A stretch of 43,681 nt of DNA, taken from an uncultured Clostridia bacterium. GTDB taxonomy: Bacteria > Bacillota_I > Bacilli_A > RF39 > UBA660. Within the stretch, counting starts at the first letter, position 1, and each line of letters begins with the position of its first letter. The notes beneath the pieces were generated by a model that did not search any database, had not been told where the DNA came from, and saw only the letters and a program-made list of their open reading frames with translations. A program made the translations under genes and the position numbers. Positions 14,828 to 22,940 of this stretch are shown here, in pieces. The stretch covers positions 1-43,681 of the forward strand of contig CAMZBG010000005.1 in assembly GCA_947304495.1 (NCBI GenBank), given 5' to 3'.

Positions 14828-17104
14828 TTAACGAACTGAGCAGCAGTCGTAACTATTAATTTGTTCCATTGGAACGCCTTCACCTTCGTGACGTCCACAT
14901 CTTGGACATACATCTTTGATAACTCCAACATATCCACATACAGGGTCTCTATCTACTGGATGGTTGATAGCTCCGTATCCAATGTCATTATCATGCATAA
15001 TTCTAACAACACTTTCAAAGGCATCAACATTGTTGACAGTATCCCCATCAAGTTCAACATATGAAATATGTCCAGCATTGGTAAATGTATGATATTTTCC
15101 TTCAATTTCCATTTTGTGTTTAACGGTTGTTTTGTAATAAACAGGTACATGGAATGAGTTAGTATAATAATCTCTATCAGTAATACCTTTTAATTTACCA
15201 TATATAGATCTATCGATAGCAACGAATCTTCCAGATAAACCTTCAGCTGGTGTAGCTAAGCATGTGAAGTTTAGATTATATTCTTTGGTATATTCATCGC
15301 ATTTTTCACGCATATGTTTAACGATTTCAATTCCTAATTTTTGAGCTTTATCGCTTTCACCATGATGTTCTCCAATTAAAGCTTTTAGGGTTTCAGCTAA
15401 ACCAATAAAGCCAATAGATAAGGTACCATGTTTTAAAACTGTTCTAAGTTTTGTGGTTTCATCTAACTTTTCACTATTTATCCATACATGAGATCCTAAT
15501 AAGAATTTAAAGTTATATTTAGATTTTGAACATTGACATTCAAATCTTTGAAGTAATTGTCCTTTTACAAGATCCATAACTTCATCTAATTCTTTGTAGA
15601 AGCCTTTCATATCAGCTTTTGTTCTTTCACCTAAAGCAATTCCGTGTTTTATACCAATTCTTGGTAAGTTGATTGAAGTAAAGCTTAGGTTTCCACGTCC
15701 AGGAGTTACTGCTGGTCCACAAACATTAGCAAGTACTCTCGTACGACAACCCATATAACCTACTTCAGTTGTATAGTCACCAGGAACATAGAAAGCTTTA
15801 TTGAAACTAGCATCAATAAATGAGAAGTTAGGGAACAATCTTTTAGCAGAGACACGACAAGCAAGTCTAAATAGATCGTAACTTGGATCTTCTTTGAAAT
15901 AGTTAATTCCTTCTTTTACTTTGAAGATAGAGATTGGGAAGATTGGAGTTTCTCCATGTCCTAATCCTTCTTCAGTAGCAAGTAAGTAGTTTTTAATAAC
16001 CATTCTACCTTCTGGGCTGGTATCAGTACCAAAGTTAACGGAACTAAATGGTACTTGAGCTCCAGCTCTCGAATGCATTGTATTTAAATTGTGGATAAAG
16101 GCTTCCATTGTTTGGAAAGTAGCTCTATCTGTTTTATTGATAGCGTTATCATAGGCAAATTTAAACATTTCAGCTAATTTCTTACTCTTCTTAGTAATAT
16201 CTTCAAAAATATTTAAATCAAATTCAATACTTTCTAATTTATCGATTATATCGACAACTTTATCAAAATTAATAAATTCACTAAATCCTTCTAATTCAAT
16301 AAGTTCTACTAATTCTTGTTTAAATTCTTTTTTAAATGTTTTTAATACTCCAGGAGCCATATAATAATCAAAGGCTGGAATACTTTGTCCACCATGTTGT
16401 TCATTTTGGTTTGCTTGAATAGCAATGGCTGCTAAAGCACCATAAGATGAAATTGAATTTGGGGTTCTCAAATATCCATGTCCAGTAGAAAAGCCATTTT
16501 TAAATAGTTTTTCTAGATCTATTTGAGTACAAGTTGTAGTACCCATAGCCCAGAAATCTAGGTCATGAATATGGATAGCACCTTCATCATGAGCTCTTGC
16601 ATATTTGCTATCCATTAGATAAGCTTTAGCAAATTCTCTAGAAACGGTAGATCCAAAATGAAGCATTGTACCCATTGGACCATCGCCATCAACATTGGCG
16701 TTTTCTCTTTTAGCATTTTCTTCAGCAGCTGATTTTAAACCAAGAGATTCGATAGCTTTAACGAATTTATGTTGTTGTTTAACAACGAAGGCATCACGAG
16801 AAGCACTTCTTCTTTCACGATAACCTTTATATGATTCATATACTTCATCATACTTCATTTTCTTTAAGATGTCTTCGATGATATCTTGAATATCTTCAAC
16901 ACCGATAGTCTTTCTATCTTTATAGTCTTTTTCGATTTTATCTAAGACTTTTTCCTTTACTTGATTAACTTTTTTTTCGTCATAGTTGTCATATACGCTA
17001 TCAAAGCCTTTTTTAATAGCAATAGCAACTTTAGTTTCATTGAAATTAACTCTCTGTCCACTACGTTTAACGACGACGATATCGTTAAAAAAATTGTTTT
17101 CCAT
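14828..17104 (-). CDS. nrdD: Anaerobic (class III) ribonucleoside-triphosphate reductase, main chain
   Basis: Reduces ribonucleoside triphosphates to deoxyribonucleotides without oxygen. 758 residues from ATG 17104 (GGTGAGGA upstream). An N-terminal ATP-cone (VVVKRSGQRVNFNETKVAIAI, about 9-100) gives allosteric control; the barrel follows with GGQSIPAFDYYMAPG, MHSRAGAQVPFSS and NLSFTSINLPRIG. The end has DPVCGYVGVIKDVCPRCGRHEGEGV, a Cys-rich metal-site region, and stops at SYDCCSVR. The expected glycyl-radical motif is absent and is found in the next small gene. Operon order nrdD, radical segment, nrdG. Confidence 0.93.
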   Translation of the reverse strand: MENNFFNDIVVVKRSGQRVNFNETKVAIAIKKGFDSVYDNYDEKKVNQVKEKVLDKIEKDYKDRKTIGVEDIQDIIEDILKKMKYDEVYESYKGYRERRSASRDAFVVKQQHKFVKAIESLGLKSAAEENAKRENANVDGDGPMGTMLHFGSTVSREFAKAYLMDSKYARAHDEGAIHIHDLDFWAMGTTTCTQIDLEKLFKNGFSTGHGYLRTPNSISSYGALAAIAIQANQNEQHGGQSIPAFDYYMAPGVLKTFKKEFKQELVELIELEGFSEFINFDKVVDIIDKLESIEFDLNIFEDITKKSKKLAEMFKFAYDNAINKTDRATFQTMEAFIHNLNTMHSRAGAQVPFSSVNFGTDTSPEGRMVIKNYLLATEEGLGHGETPIFPISIFKVKEGINYFKEDPSYDLFRLACRVSAKRLFPNFSFIDASFNKAFYVPGDYTTEVGYMGCRTRVLANVCGPAVTPGRGNLSFTSINLPRIGIKHGIALGERTKADMKGFYKELDEVMDLVKGQLLQRFECQCSKSKYNFKFLLGSHVWINSEKLDETTKLRTVLKHGTLSIGFIGLAETLKALIGEHHGESDKAQKLGIEIVKHMREKCDEYTKEYNLNFTCLATPAEGLSGRFVAIDRSIYGKLKGITDRDYYTNSFHVPVYYKTTVKHKMEIEGKYHTFTNAGHISYVELDGDTVNNVDAFESVVRIMHDNDIGYGAINHPVDRDPVCGYVGVIKDVCPRCGRHEGEGVPMEQINSYDCCSVR

Positions 17105-17159
17105 AAAATCCTCACCTTCATGTGTAAGAGTGTACATACCGCACTACTCTTAATCTAAA

Positions 17160-17353
17160 ATAATATTATAATATTTAATAAAAAAAGTAAATATTTTTTT
17201 GTTATCTTTTTTAAAAAATATCTACTTTTTTATTTTTGAATTTTTAAATTTTCAGTTTTAAAAAATATTTTCCTTTATTTATGCGGTTTTTCATTTTTGA
17301 TTTGGTAACTGTTCGCTTTACACTTAATTTAAGCAATTATGTATAGCGGTGTT
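17160..17353. other. AT-rich intergenic region upstream of nrdD
   Basis: About 190 bp without a gene. A TATAAT-like -10 for nrdD is visible at about 17168 on the minus strand, but no convincing -35. I looked for a pair of NrdR boxes and did not see one. No hairpin terminator for the upstream dehydrogenase gene orientation is needed here, since that gene ends into this region from the other side only by transcription of the minus strand toward it. Confidence 0.3.
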
Positions 17354-18316
17354 TTAATTGTGATATTTATAAAAACCTTCGCCTGTCTGTTTGCCTAATT
17401 TTCCTTCATCAATATATTTATTTAGGATGGCCAACATTCCTTTATAATTATATGGTAACATCATTTTTTTAAGTAGTGGATTAATAAGTCCAGGAACTTT
17501 TTGATACTCTAAAACAATGTTTTTAGCAGTCATTAGACCAACGGTATCGATAATTTGGAATGGTCCTTTGGGAGCACCTGTTCCTAGAGTCCATGCTTTA
17601 TCGATACTTTCAGGATCTGATACGCCATTAGCTAACATATCTATAGCACTTAATAAGAATGGAACCAACATAGAATTTAATAGGTATCCGGCTTTTTCTT
17701 CTTTTACTGGTAGAGCAATCATATTAATAGCTTCAGCAAATTCTACTATCTCATTAAAATATTTATCAGCTGTACCTGGATGAGCCATTACTTCTGCTGT
17801 ATTGTTTTTCCATATTGAATTAGCAAAATGTAATGATAGGAATTTTTCTCCTCTACCAGTAGATGATGCCATCTTAGATGGTAATAGGGTTGAAGAGTTG
17901 GTTACAACTACTGTCTTTTCTGGTAATAAAGGAGCTATTTGTTCATAGAAAGCATTCTTTATTTTTAAATTTTCGGTAATTGATTCGATTACTAGATCAG
18001 CATCTTTTAAAGCTTCTTTTTGATCTGTTTCTATTTTGATGTTTTTACTTGCTTCTTCTACTTTAGCAAGGCACTTTTTTTCATCAAAATGATCATAATC
18101 AGCGATACCTCTAGCCCAATTATCTTTATCTTTAGCCATTAATTTAATAGTTTCAAGATAGGTCTCTTTTAATTTATCTAATTTGGTTTTAGTGTCATTT
18201 TGGTTATCTTCTTTTCTTTGTAAGATAGTTACATCAAATCCACAATAAGCACTTTGAAAGGCTATTTGACTACCTAAGACACCTCCACCAGCAATAACTA
18301 TTTTTTTATATTCCAT
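17354..18316 (-). CDS. 3-hydroxyacyl-CoA dehydrogenase
   Basis: A 320-residue NAD-dependent 3-hydroxyacyl-CoA/3-hydroxybutyryl-CoA dehydrogenase. The Rossmann motif is IAGGGVLGSQIA (about 8-19); VIESITENLKIK and VVTNSSTLLPSKMA match the family, and the catalytic His lies in LSLHFANSIWKNNTAEV. The C-terminal domain has the substrate region GAPKGPFQIIDTVGL and ends GKLGKQTGEGFYKY. It may act in butyrate-type fermentation or fatty acid turnover, but no thiolase or crotonase is nearby. AAGGAG precedes ATG. It is 11 bp from the next upstream gene and probably in its operon. Confidence 0.93.
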   Translation of the reverse strand: MEYKKIVIAGGGVLGSQIAFQSAYCGFDVTILQRKEDNQNDTKTKLDKLKETYLETIKLMAKDKDNWARGIADYDHFDEKKCLAKVEEASKNIKIETDQKEALKDADLVIESITENLKIKNAFYEQIAPLLPEKTVVVTNSSTLLPSKMASSTGRGEKFLSLHFANSIWKNNTAEVMAHPGTADKYFNEIVEFAEAINMIALPVKEEKAGYLLNSMLVPFLLSAIDMLANGVSDPESIDKAWTLGTGAPKGPFQIIDTVGLMTAKNIVLEYQKVPGLINPLLKKMMLPYNYKGMLAILNKYIDEGKLGKQTGEGFYKYHN

Positions 18317-18327
18317 ATATATTCTCC

Positions 18328-19137
18328 TTACTTTGTTTTAATATTAATACTGCCAATACCACCATTTATTTCAAGATAGTTATTTCCATTACCCAAAGTA
18401 GTATTATCAGCAATATTTTGATTATTTAATTTTACTTCACCAAGGCCTTTATCGAAACTAAAGGTATAATCTTCTTCAGTTAGTGCTAGGTCTAATTTAA
18501 CTTCACCGATGCCACTATCGATTTTACTATTGCCAGTGATGCTTCCAGAAAAGTTAACTTCCCCTACACCTAAATCTAAATCTAGATTATTTAGGCTGCT
18601 ATTTTCAAATGTTACTGAACCAGCTCCCGTTTCAATATTAGCTAGATTGGCAGTAATATTTTTAATTATGGTTTTTCCAGCACCTAATGATAATCTTAAG
18701 TTATCGGTTTTAAGACTATCTATAGATAATTTACCAGCACCTGAATTAATACTTAATTTAGTTAGGGATAAATCTCTTGGTAAATAGATGATAAGTTCTT
18801 TAGCTTTTCTTTTATTAAGATATTTTTTTTGGTTATCAGTAATTATTAATTTGTTATCCTTTTCATTAATTTTAATATTTTTATTATTTGTTTTAATTGA
18901 TACGCCATTACCTTCAATTATCTTTAAATCAGTATAACCAATATCAATATCGATATATGTAGGGATTATATCATAGGTAGTAGTTGTATATTCATTGTTA
19001 TCTTCTTCTTTATCATATATGCCAATACTGGTAATAATACTAAATAAGAAATTAAAGATTGCATACATGATACTTATACCTAATAAGATAGCTAAGATAA
19101 TAGCTACATATTTAATTCCTTTTTCAGAATTGGTCAT
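18328..19137 (-). CDS. DUF4097-type membrane-anchored beta-helix protein
   Basis: A 269-residue protein with one N-terminal helix (YVAIILAILLGISIMYAIFNFLF), a Thr-rich stretch and then a repetitive beta structure: short strands in units such as LSINSGAGKLSIDSL, LRLSLGAGKTIIKNI, ANIETGAGSVTFENS, LDLDLGVGEVNFSGS. This G-A/V-G periodicity is typical of DUF4097 adhesin-like beta-solenoids, often found with LiaF-like and PspC-like proteins in envelope-stress modules. Its ATG overlaps the stop of the LiaF-like gene (ATGA), so the two are co-translated. Confidence 0.8.
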   Translation of the reverse strand: MTNSEKGIKYVAIILAILLGISIMYAIFNFLFSIITSIGIYDKEEDNNEYTTTTYDIIPTYIDIDIGYTDLKIIEGNGVSIKTNNKNIKINEKDNKLIITDNQKKYLNKRKAKELIIYLPRDLSLTKLSINSGAGKLSIDSLKTDNLRLSLGAGKTIIKNITANLANIETGAGSVTFENSSLNNLDLDLGVGEVNFSGSITGNSKIDSGIGEVKLDLALTEEDYTFSFDKGLGEVKLNNQNIADNTTLGNGNNYLEINGGIGSINIKTK

Positions 19138-19817
19138 TTAATAGTCACTCCTCCGAATAAGCAAGTAGCTATAACATAGATAGTATCACCGTCTTTTGCT
19201 TCTTCATTTTTCCTATCATTAGATACGCCACCAAAGAAGGAATTAGATTTAATTTTGATTTTAGCATCATCTGGTACTAATAATTCAATACCGCCAAAAA
19301 TACTAAAAGCATTAATGATAACATTATCTTTAATTTTGGCTTTTCTTAAATCTAGTTTAATACTTCCAAAAATGGCATTTAATTCAGTTCCTTTAAATAC
19401 TTCATTATCTAGGGAAATATTTTGGCCTGAAAAGGTAGCGAAATAATTATTATCATTATTTTTTTTAATATTTAAGTCTTTTATTTCTTTATCTATTTTT
19501 TCATTAAAACTATTTTTGAAAATTAAAGATAATCCTAAAGCTATAATAATAATTGGGAAGATCAACGACCAAATAAGTTCAAAATTAATAATGTTATAGC
19601 AAGCTAATAAAAGTAAGATACCTATTATTAAGCCAATAACACTACCAGTTTTATCTTTGTCATTGATTAAACCAATCAAACAAGGAATAATGATAAATAA
19701 TGTCCACCATCCTTTAAAGAAAATATTAACATTAATAATACCTAAAGTTTTTCCAGCTAAGATAAGGCCAATTATAACTAAAATTGTACCTAATATAACA
19801 CTGTCTCTGTTTTTCAT
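19134..19817 (-). CDS. LiaF-like cell-envelope stress membrane protein
   Basis: A 227-residue protein with four N-terminal membrane helices (about 8-105) of the DUF5668/LiaF N-terminal type and a soluble C-terminal domain with repeated FGG turns (NAIFGSIKLDLR, NAFSIFGGIELLVP, NSFFGGVSN, CLFGGVTIK), typical of LiaF C-terminal/DUF2154 domains. LiaF proteins inhibit LiaRS-type signalling until the envelope is stressed. No two-component genes adjoin it. It is the first gene of an operon with the DUF4097 protein and probably the dehydrogenase. A TATAAT-type -10 lies at 19835-19840. Confidence 0.8.
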   Translation of the reverse strand: MKNRDSVILGTILVIIGLILAGKTLGIINVNIFFKGWWTLFIIIPCLIGLINDKDKTGSVIGLIIGILLLLACYNIINFELIWSLIFPIIIIALGLSLIFKNSFNEKIDKEIKDLNIKKNNDNNYFATFSGQNISLDNEVFKGTELNAIFGSIKLDLRKAKIKDNVIINAFSIFGGIELLVPDDAKIKIKSNSFFGGVSNDRKNEEAKDGDTIYVIATCLFGGVTIK

Positions 19818-19876
19818 TTTTTACCTCCAACAATATTATAGCACATTTTAATTGTTATCAATTATATTTTCAACAT

Positions 19877-19954
19877 AAAAAACTCAGAATAATTCTGATG
19901 TGAACCCCCAAGCAGAGTCTCAGGTTTTACCATTCTCACTACTCCGCTATTGCA
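19877..19954 (-). ncRNA. Candidate small structured RNA
   Basis: A GC-richer island in an AT-rich gap. On the minus strand GCGGAGU (19941-19947) pairs with ACUCUGC (19912-19918) over 7 bp including one G-U; on the plus strand that position would be an A-C mismatch, favouring minus transcription. The enclosed loop has GGUAAAACC, which can pair. GUGAG in the 5' side can also pair with UUCAC downstream (a possible pseudoknot). The 3' end is a palindromic UCAGAAU-U-AUUCUGA followed by GUUUUUU, a terminator shape. TATATT with an upstream T-rich -35 precedes it. I do not recognise the RNA family; it is not tRNA, SRP or TPP-like. The LiaF-like gene follows with its own promoter. Confidence 0.4.
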
Positions 19955-19994
19955 AATATACTATTTACCGATAAAAAAACAAATGTATTGTCAA

Positions 19995-20018
19995 AAAAAG
20001 GCATTTTTTTGCCTTTTT
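19995..20018 (-). terminator. Terminator downstream of the XRE regulator gene
   Basis: AAAAAGGCA (19995-20003), T-rich loop, TGCCTTTTT (20010-20018); on the minus strand it ends in seven T. It is about 60 bp past the stop of the gene at 20081, and symmetrical enough to work from both sides. Confidence 0.7.
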
Positions 20019-20080
20019 CGATTTTGTTTTTTTGATTAATTCTTTTATACTTATAAATGCTATATTTTAATATTTAAGTT

Positions 20081-20797
20081 TTATTTTTTATTTAGACAAT
20101 ACTCAAATAAATCTTCATGAGTATAGTTTTTACTTTTTACAATATTAAAATTATCACTACATTTGATTACATCATAAAATAAGGTATCATAATATAAAAG
20201 GGCTCCTTCATCACTACCAAGATATGTAGTGGATATTCTAAACATAGGAGCTACATTGTTGGTTTTAACATTGATATAGTCAGTAAATTTTAAGATACTT
20301 AGGGAACCTAAAAAGATAATTATGATAATTAATAATCTTTGACTTAACTTTATTTTATTAGTTAATCTAGATATTCCAATAGTAAATATAGTAATGCCAA
20401 AGGTAGAATAGATAGAGCCCCAACTACTTTCACTTGGAAAAATCATAATAGCTGACATAGCTATAAATAGACCAAAGATAATTAGTAATAAGCCAATTAT
20501 ACTGCTATATTTATTGATTTTTTTAGTAGAATAATCGATTGTATTAACGATATTTTCTTCAAATTTTTCTTGATATTTATCTTTACTTATTTTTTCTCCA
20601 CTCATAAGATCATTGATTGTAATATCTAGCGTATCACATAATGGCTTAAATAATGATAAATCTGGCATATTTCTACCATTTTCCCAATTGCCAATAGATT
20701 TATCAGTTACGCCTAATTTTTCAGCTAACTCTTGTTGAGTTAATTTCTTTTCTTTTCTTAATTGTTGGATAAATTTACCAATCTTTTCTTGATTCAT
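20081..20797 (-). CDS. XRE-family regulator with C-terminal membrane segments
   Basis: A 238-residue protein: an N-terminal helix-turn-helix (IGKFIQQLRKEKKLTQQELAEKLGVTDKSIGNWENGRNMPDL, about 5-46) of the Cro/CI type, a linker, then three hydrophobic helices (IIGLLLIIFGLFIAMSAIMIF, an adjacent pair, and LLIIIIIFLGSLSIL) and a short extracytoplasmic end. Membrane-tethered XRE proteins of this design are common in gut Bacillota; ligands are generally unknown. ATG 20797 follows AAAGGAG. Its target may be its own promoter or neighbouring genes. Confidence 0.85.
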   Translation of the reverse strand: MNQEKIGKFIQQLRKEKKLTQQELAEKLGVTDKSIGNWENGRNMPDLSLFKPLCDTLDITINDLMSGEKISKDKYQEKFEENIVNTIDYSTKKINKYSSIIGLLLIIFGLFIAMSAIMIFPSESSWGSIYSTFGITIFTIGISRLTNKIKLSQRLLIIIIIFLGSLSILKFTDYINVKTNNVAPMFRISTTYLGSDEGALLYYDTLFYDVIKCSDNFNIVKSKNYTHEDLFEYCLNKK

Positions 20798-20874
20798 TTT
20801 TTCTCCTTTCATGTTAAAATCATATAATATTTATTATAAATTTAACAGGAAATAATACTAGGGTTAGTTAATCT

Positions 20875-21447
20875 TTAATAAATAATACCATTACCATCAG
20901 ATAGTAATATTATATTTTCTTTAGTAGTATTTTTTAATGATTCAATAAATTCCTTTTTTCTATTGGCATGAGGAATAATTAATCCATCGATGATTTTTAA
21001 TCCTTGATAATCAGTCATACCGACATTGTTATCATCATATTCTAAAGCTGGTTCAATAGAATTACCTAGTATTTCACTACCAGCACTAGAGCCAATATAT
21101 ATTTTGTTGTTATTTATGAATTTAATTATTTCTTGATCAAAATTATATTTTCTAATCATAGCTAAAAGATAAAAAGTATTACCACCCATCATATACATAA
21201 TGTCGTAATTATCAATATTTGTTGAGGAATTACCAATCTTATATTCAGTTATATTTTCTGCTTTAATACCAAGATCTAAAATGGTTTTATATTCGGTATT
21301 CATCCACGATTTATCTTCTTCAATATCAGAAGCAGTAGTAATATATAATAATTTTATTCTAGATGGTTCTTTTTTTAATAACTGATAGAATTCTGCTTTG
21401 ATATTATTATTGATAATACCACATGATGTTAAGATTATATTTTTCAT
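20875..21447 (-). CDS. Peptidase S51/PepE-like serine hydrolase
   Basis: A 190-residue protein of the S51 peptidase family (dipeptidase E, cyanophycinase relatives). It has KLLYITTAS, the family motif MMGGNTFYLL (about 89-98) and the nucleophile elbow YIGSSAGSEILG (about 117-128), whose Ser in G-S-S-A-G is the catalytic residue. DGLIIPHANRKKEF supplies the catalytic His region. PepE cleaves Asp-X dipeptides; closer specificity cannot be told. It lies just upstream of the XRE gene on the minus strand. Confidence 0.85.
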   Translation of the reverse strand: MKNIILTSCGIINNNIKAEFYQLLKKEPSRIKLLYITTASDIEEDKSWMNTEYKTILDLGIKAENITEYKIGNSSTNIDNYDIMYMMGGNTFYLLAMIRKYNFDQEIIKFINNNKIYIGSSAGSEILGNSIEPALEYDDNNVGMTDYQGLKIIDGLIIPHANRKKEFIESLKNTTKENIILLSDGNGIIY

Positions 21448-21487
21448 ATCATCACTTCTCTTAATATTATTATATCATAATTAGCAA

Positions 21488-21511
21488 TAAAAAAGATACC
21501 TTAGGTATCTT
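21488..21511 (-). terminator. Terminator of the gene at 21510-22154
   Basis: AAGATACC (21493-21500), 3-nt loop, GGTATCTT (21504-21511) and a run of T on the minus strand. The TAA stop (21510-21512) overlaps the stem. Confidence 0.75.
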
Positions 21512-22154
21512 ACTGACGAGATATAGCAGCTTTTTTAATATCAAATGCTTCAACAGTTTTAGCTAGTTGTGGATATAATATACTATAATATGATACTAAA
21601 TCACGAATTAGTTTATTTGAATCAAAAATAGAAATCATTTCCATAGCTGTCAATTCATTTCCTTTATTGAATTCTCTATCAAATACATTATATTTATCAC
21701 CTGATTTAAATTCAATGAATTCATCTTCTTGAATGCTTATTTTAGTTTTACTTCCATCACTATATTCAGTATATACTGTAAGCGTAACATATCCTCTATT
21801 TGAAACATCAAAAGTAACGCTGTATTGATCACTATTGTATTCACCAACAACATCTATATACATAATTCTATCAATAATCAACTGTTGGGTATCTGTTTTT
21901 TTATCAACTAAAGGATTATCTAGACGAAATGCTATCGAACTAAATGGAGATACTAATGAAATGATGTTTTCGGCTTGAAATCTATCGATAGTAAGTGGTT
22001 TAAAATTATTTATACTAGATAAATTAGCTTTTTTTGCGGATGTAGGAACCATATCACACCCATTATAAACATCTTCAAAGCTTAATTGGTTATCTTCTAC
22101 TTTTACTTCAATTCCTAATTTTTTTAAAAATGCAAATATTTCTTGAATACCCAT
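21510..22154 (-). CDS. Hypothetical protein, partner of the upstream unknown gene
   Basis: A 214-residue soluble protein of unknown function. ATG 22154 follows a perfect AAGGAGG site; an in-frame start at 22241 would add a hydrophobic, unlikely leader. It opens MGIQEIFAFLKKLGIEVKV, then alternates strand and turn (YSVTFDVSNRGYVTLTVYTEY) and ends helical (IKKAAISRQ). No catalytic motif is visible. It lies 79 bp downstream of the gene at 22234 and together with it follows the HD-Qng1 gene, so the three may form one operon. Confidence 0.7.
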   Translation of the reverse strand: MGIQEIFAFLKKLGIEVKVEDNQLSFEDVYNGCDMVPTSAKKANLSSINNFKPLTIDRFQAENIISLVSPFSSIAFRLDNPLVDKKTDTQQLIIDRIMYIDVVGEYNSDQYSVTFDVSNRGYVTLTVYTEYSDGSKTKISIQEDEFIEFKSGDKYNVFDREFNKGNELTAMEMISIFDSNKLIRDLVSYYSILYPQLAKTVEAFDIKKAAISRQ

Positions 22155-22233
22155 AATATTCCTCCTTAAAAATTGCTTTTTATAATAACATAAATTGATA
22201 ATAAATGCAAATAAAAATGGATAAAATAAATTT

Positions 22234-22881
22234 CTATCCATTATTGGGTTTTTCTTTTGATCTACGATATTGTTCTGATTGATTACAACTTGTTATGGTT
22301 TCATCAAATTCTTGAATCCATGGGCCAACTATAAAAGTATTAATAACACGATTGCCATAATCTTGTTGAACGGCATCAAAGACAATTTCTCCATCTTTTA
22401 ATACTCGCCAACTATAAAAAGCTCTACGTCTGTCATAAAAATCTAAAGGAGAATTTCTTATAAGAACTTCGATACCATGAGTTTTTAAAGCTTCATCGTA
22501 TGTTCCTGATTGTCGATAAATACCCCATTCATATTTTTTAAATATTTGGGTATAAAATGTCTCCCCATTTGTCTGTTTTTCTTCAGAAGCTTTTTTTTCT
22601 TGTTCTAAAGCTGAAAGAGACTCATGGATGGCATCTAAAAAAGGTTCCCAAGCTCCAGGGATATATATAGATTCTTTTTCATCAAAGACTAGTTCTCCGT
22701 AAAAATAAATTGAGATATCATCAACAATTAATAATCTGTCACGTTGATATTTTTTACAATCTACGATTATCGGGTCTCCAGTTCGGTCATAACCGTTAAT
22801 TTTTATACTTTGTGTACCAATTCTATTTAATATTTCTTTTGATTTGCTAATGATTGTTAATGTTTTTTCCATATTTTTCAA
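22234..22881 (-). CDS. Hypothetical protein with TTG start
   Basis: A 215-residue soluble protein of unknown function. The start is TTG at 22881 with GGAGG 7 nt upstream; the next ATG (22872) is 16 nt from that site, so TTG is favoured. It has an N-terminal alpha/beta part (IKINGYDRTGDPIIVDCKKY), a charged helix (EQEKKASEEKQTNGE) and a C-terminal half rich in aromatic residues (YSWRVLKDGEIVFDAVQQDYG). No family recognised. It shares direction and spacing with the gene at 21510 and the HD-Qng1 gene. Confidence 0.7.
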   Translation of the reverse strand: MKNMEKTLTIISKSKEILNRIGTQSIKINGYDRTGDPIIVDCKKYQRDRLLIVDDISIYFYGELVFDEKESIYIPGAWEPFLDAIHESLSALEQEKKASEEKQTNGETFYTQIFKKYEWGIYRQSGTYDEALKTHGIEVLIRNSPLDFYDRRRAFYSWRVLKDGEIVFDAVQQDYGNRVINTFIVGPWIQEFDETITSCNQSEQYRRSKEKPNNG

Positions 22882-22940
22882 CCAATTTCCTCCATAATTG
22901 CATATTATAATATTTTTCTTTAAAAGTCAATATAAGCTTA

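Noticed and set aside
17105..17340. NrdR boxes upstream of nrdD
   Set aside because: No pair of sequences close to acaCwATATwGtgt at the usual spacing was found.
19877..19954. TPP or other known riboswitch
   Set aside because: CUGAGA occurs, but the rest of the TPP core (for example ACCUGAU and the GCGUAGGGAA-type end) is missing, and a separate promoter stands between this element and the next gene.
22154..22241. N-terminal extension of the gene at 21510 with a hydrophobic leader
   Set aside because: It lacks a ribosome site and overlaps the upstream gene's end, while ATG 22154 has a perfect AAGGAGG.
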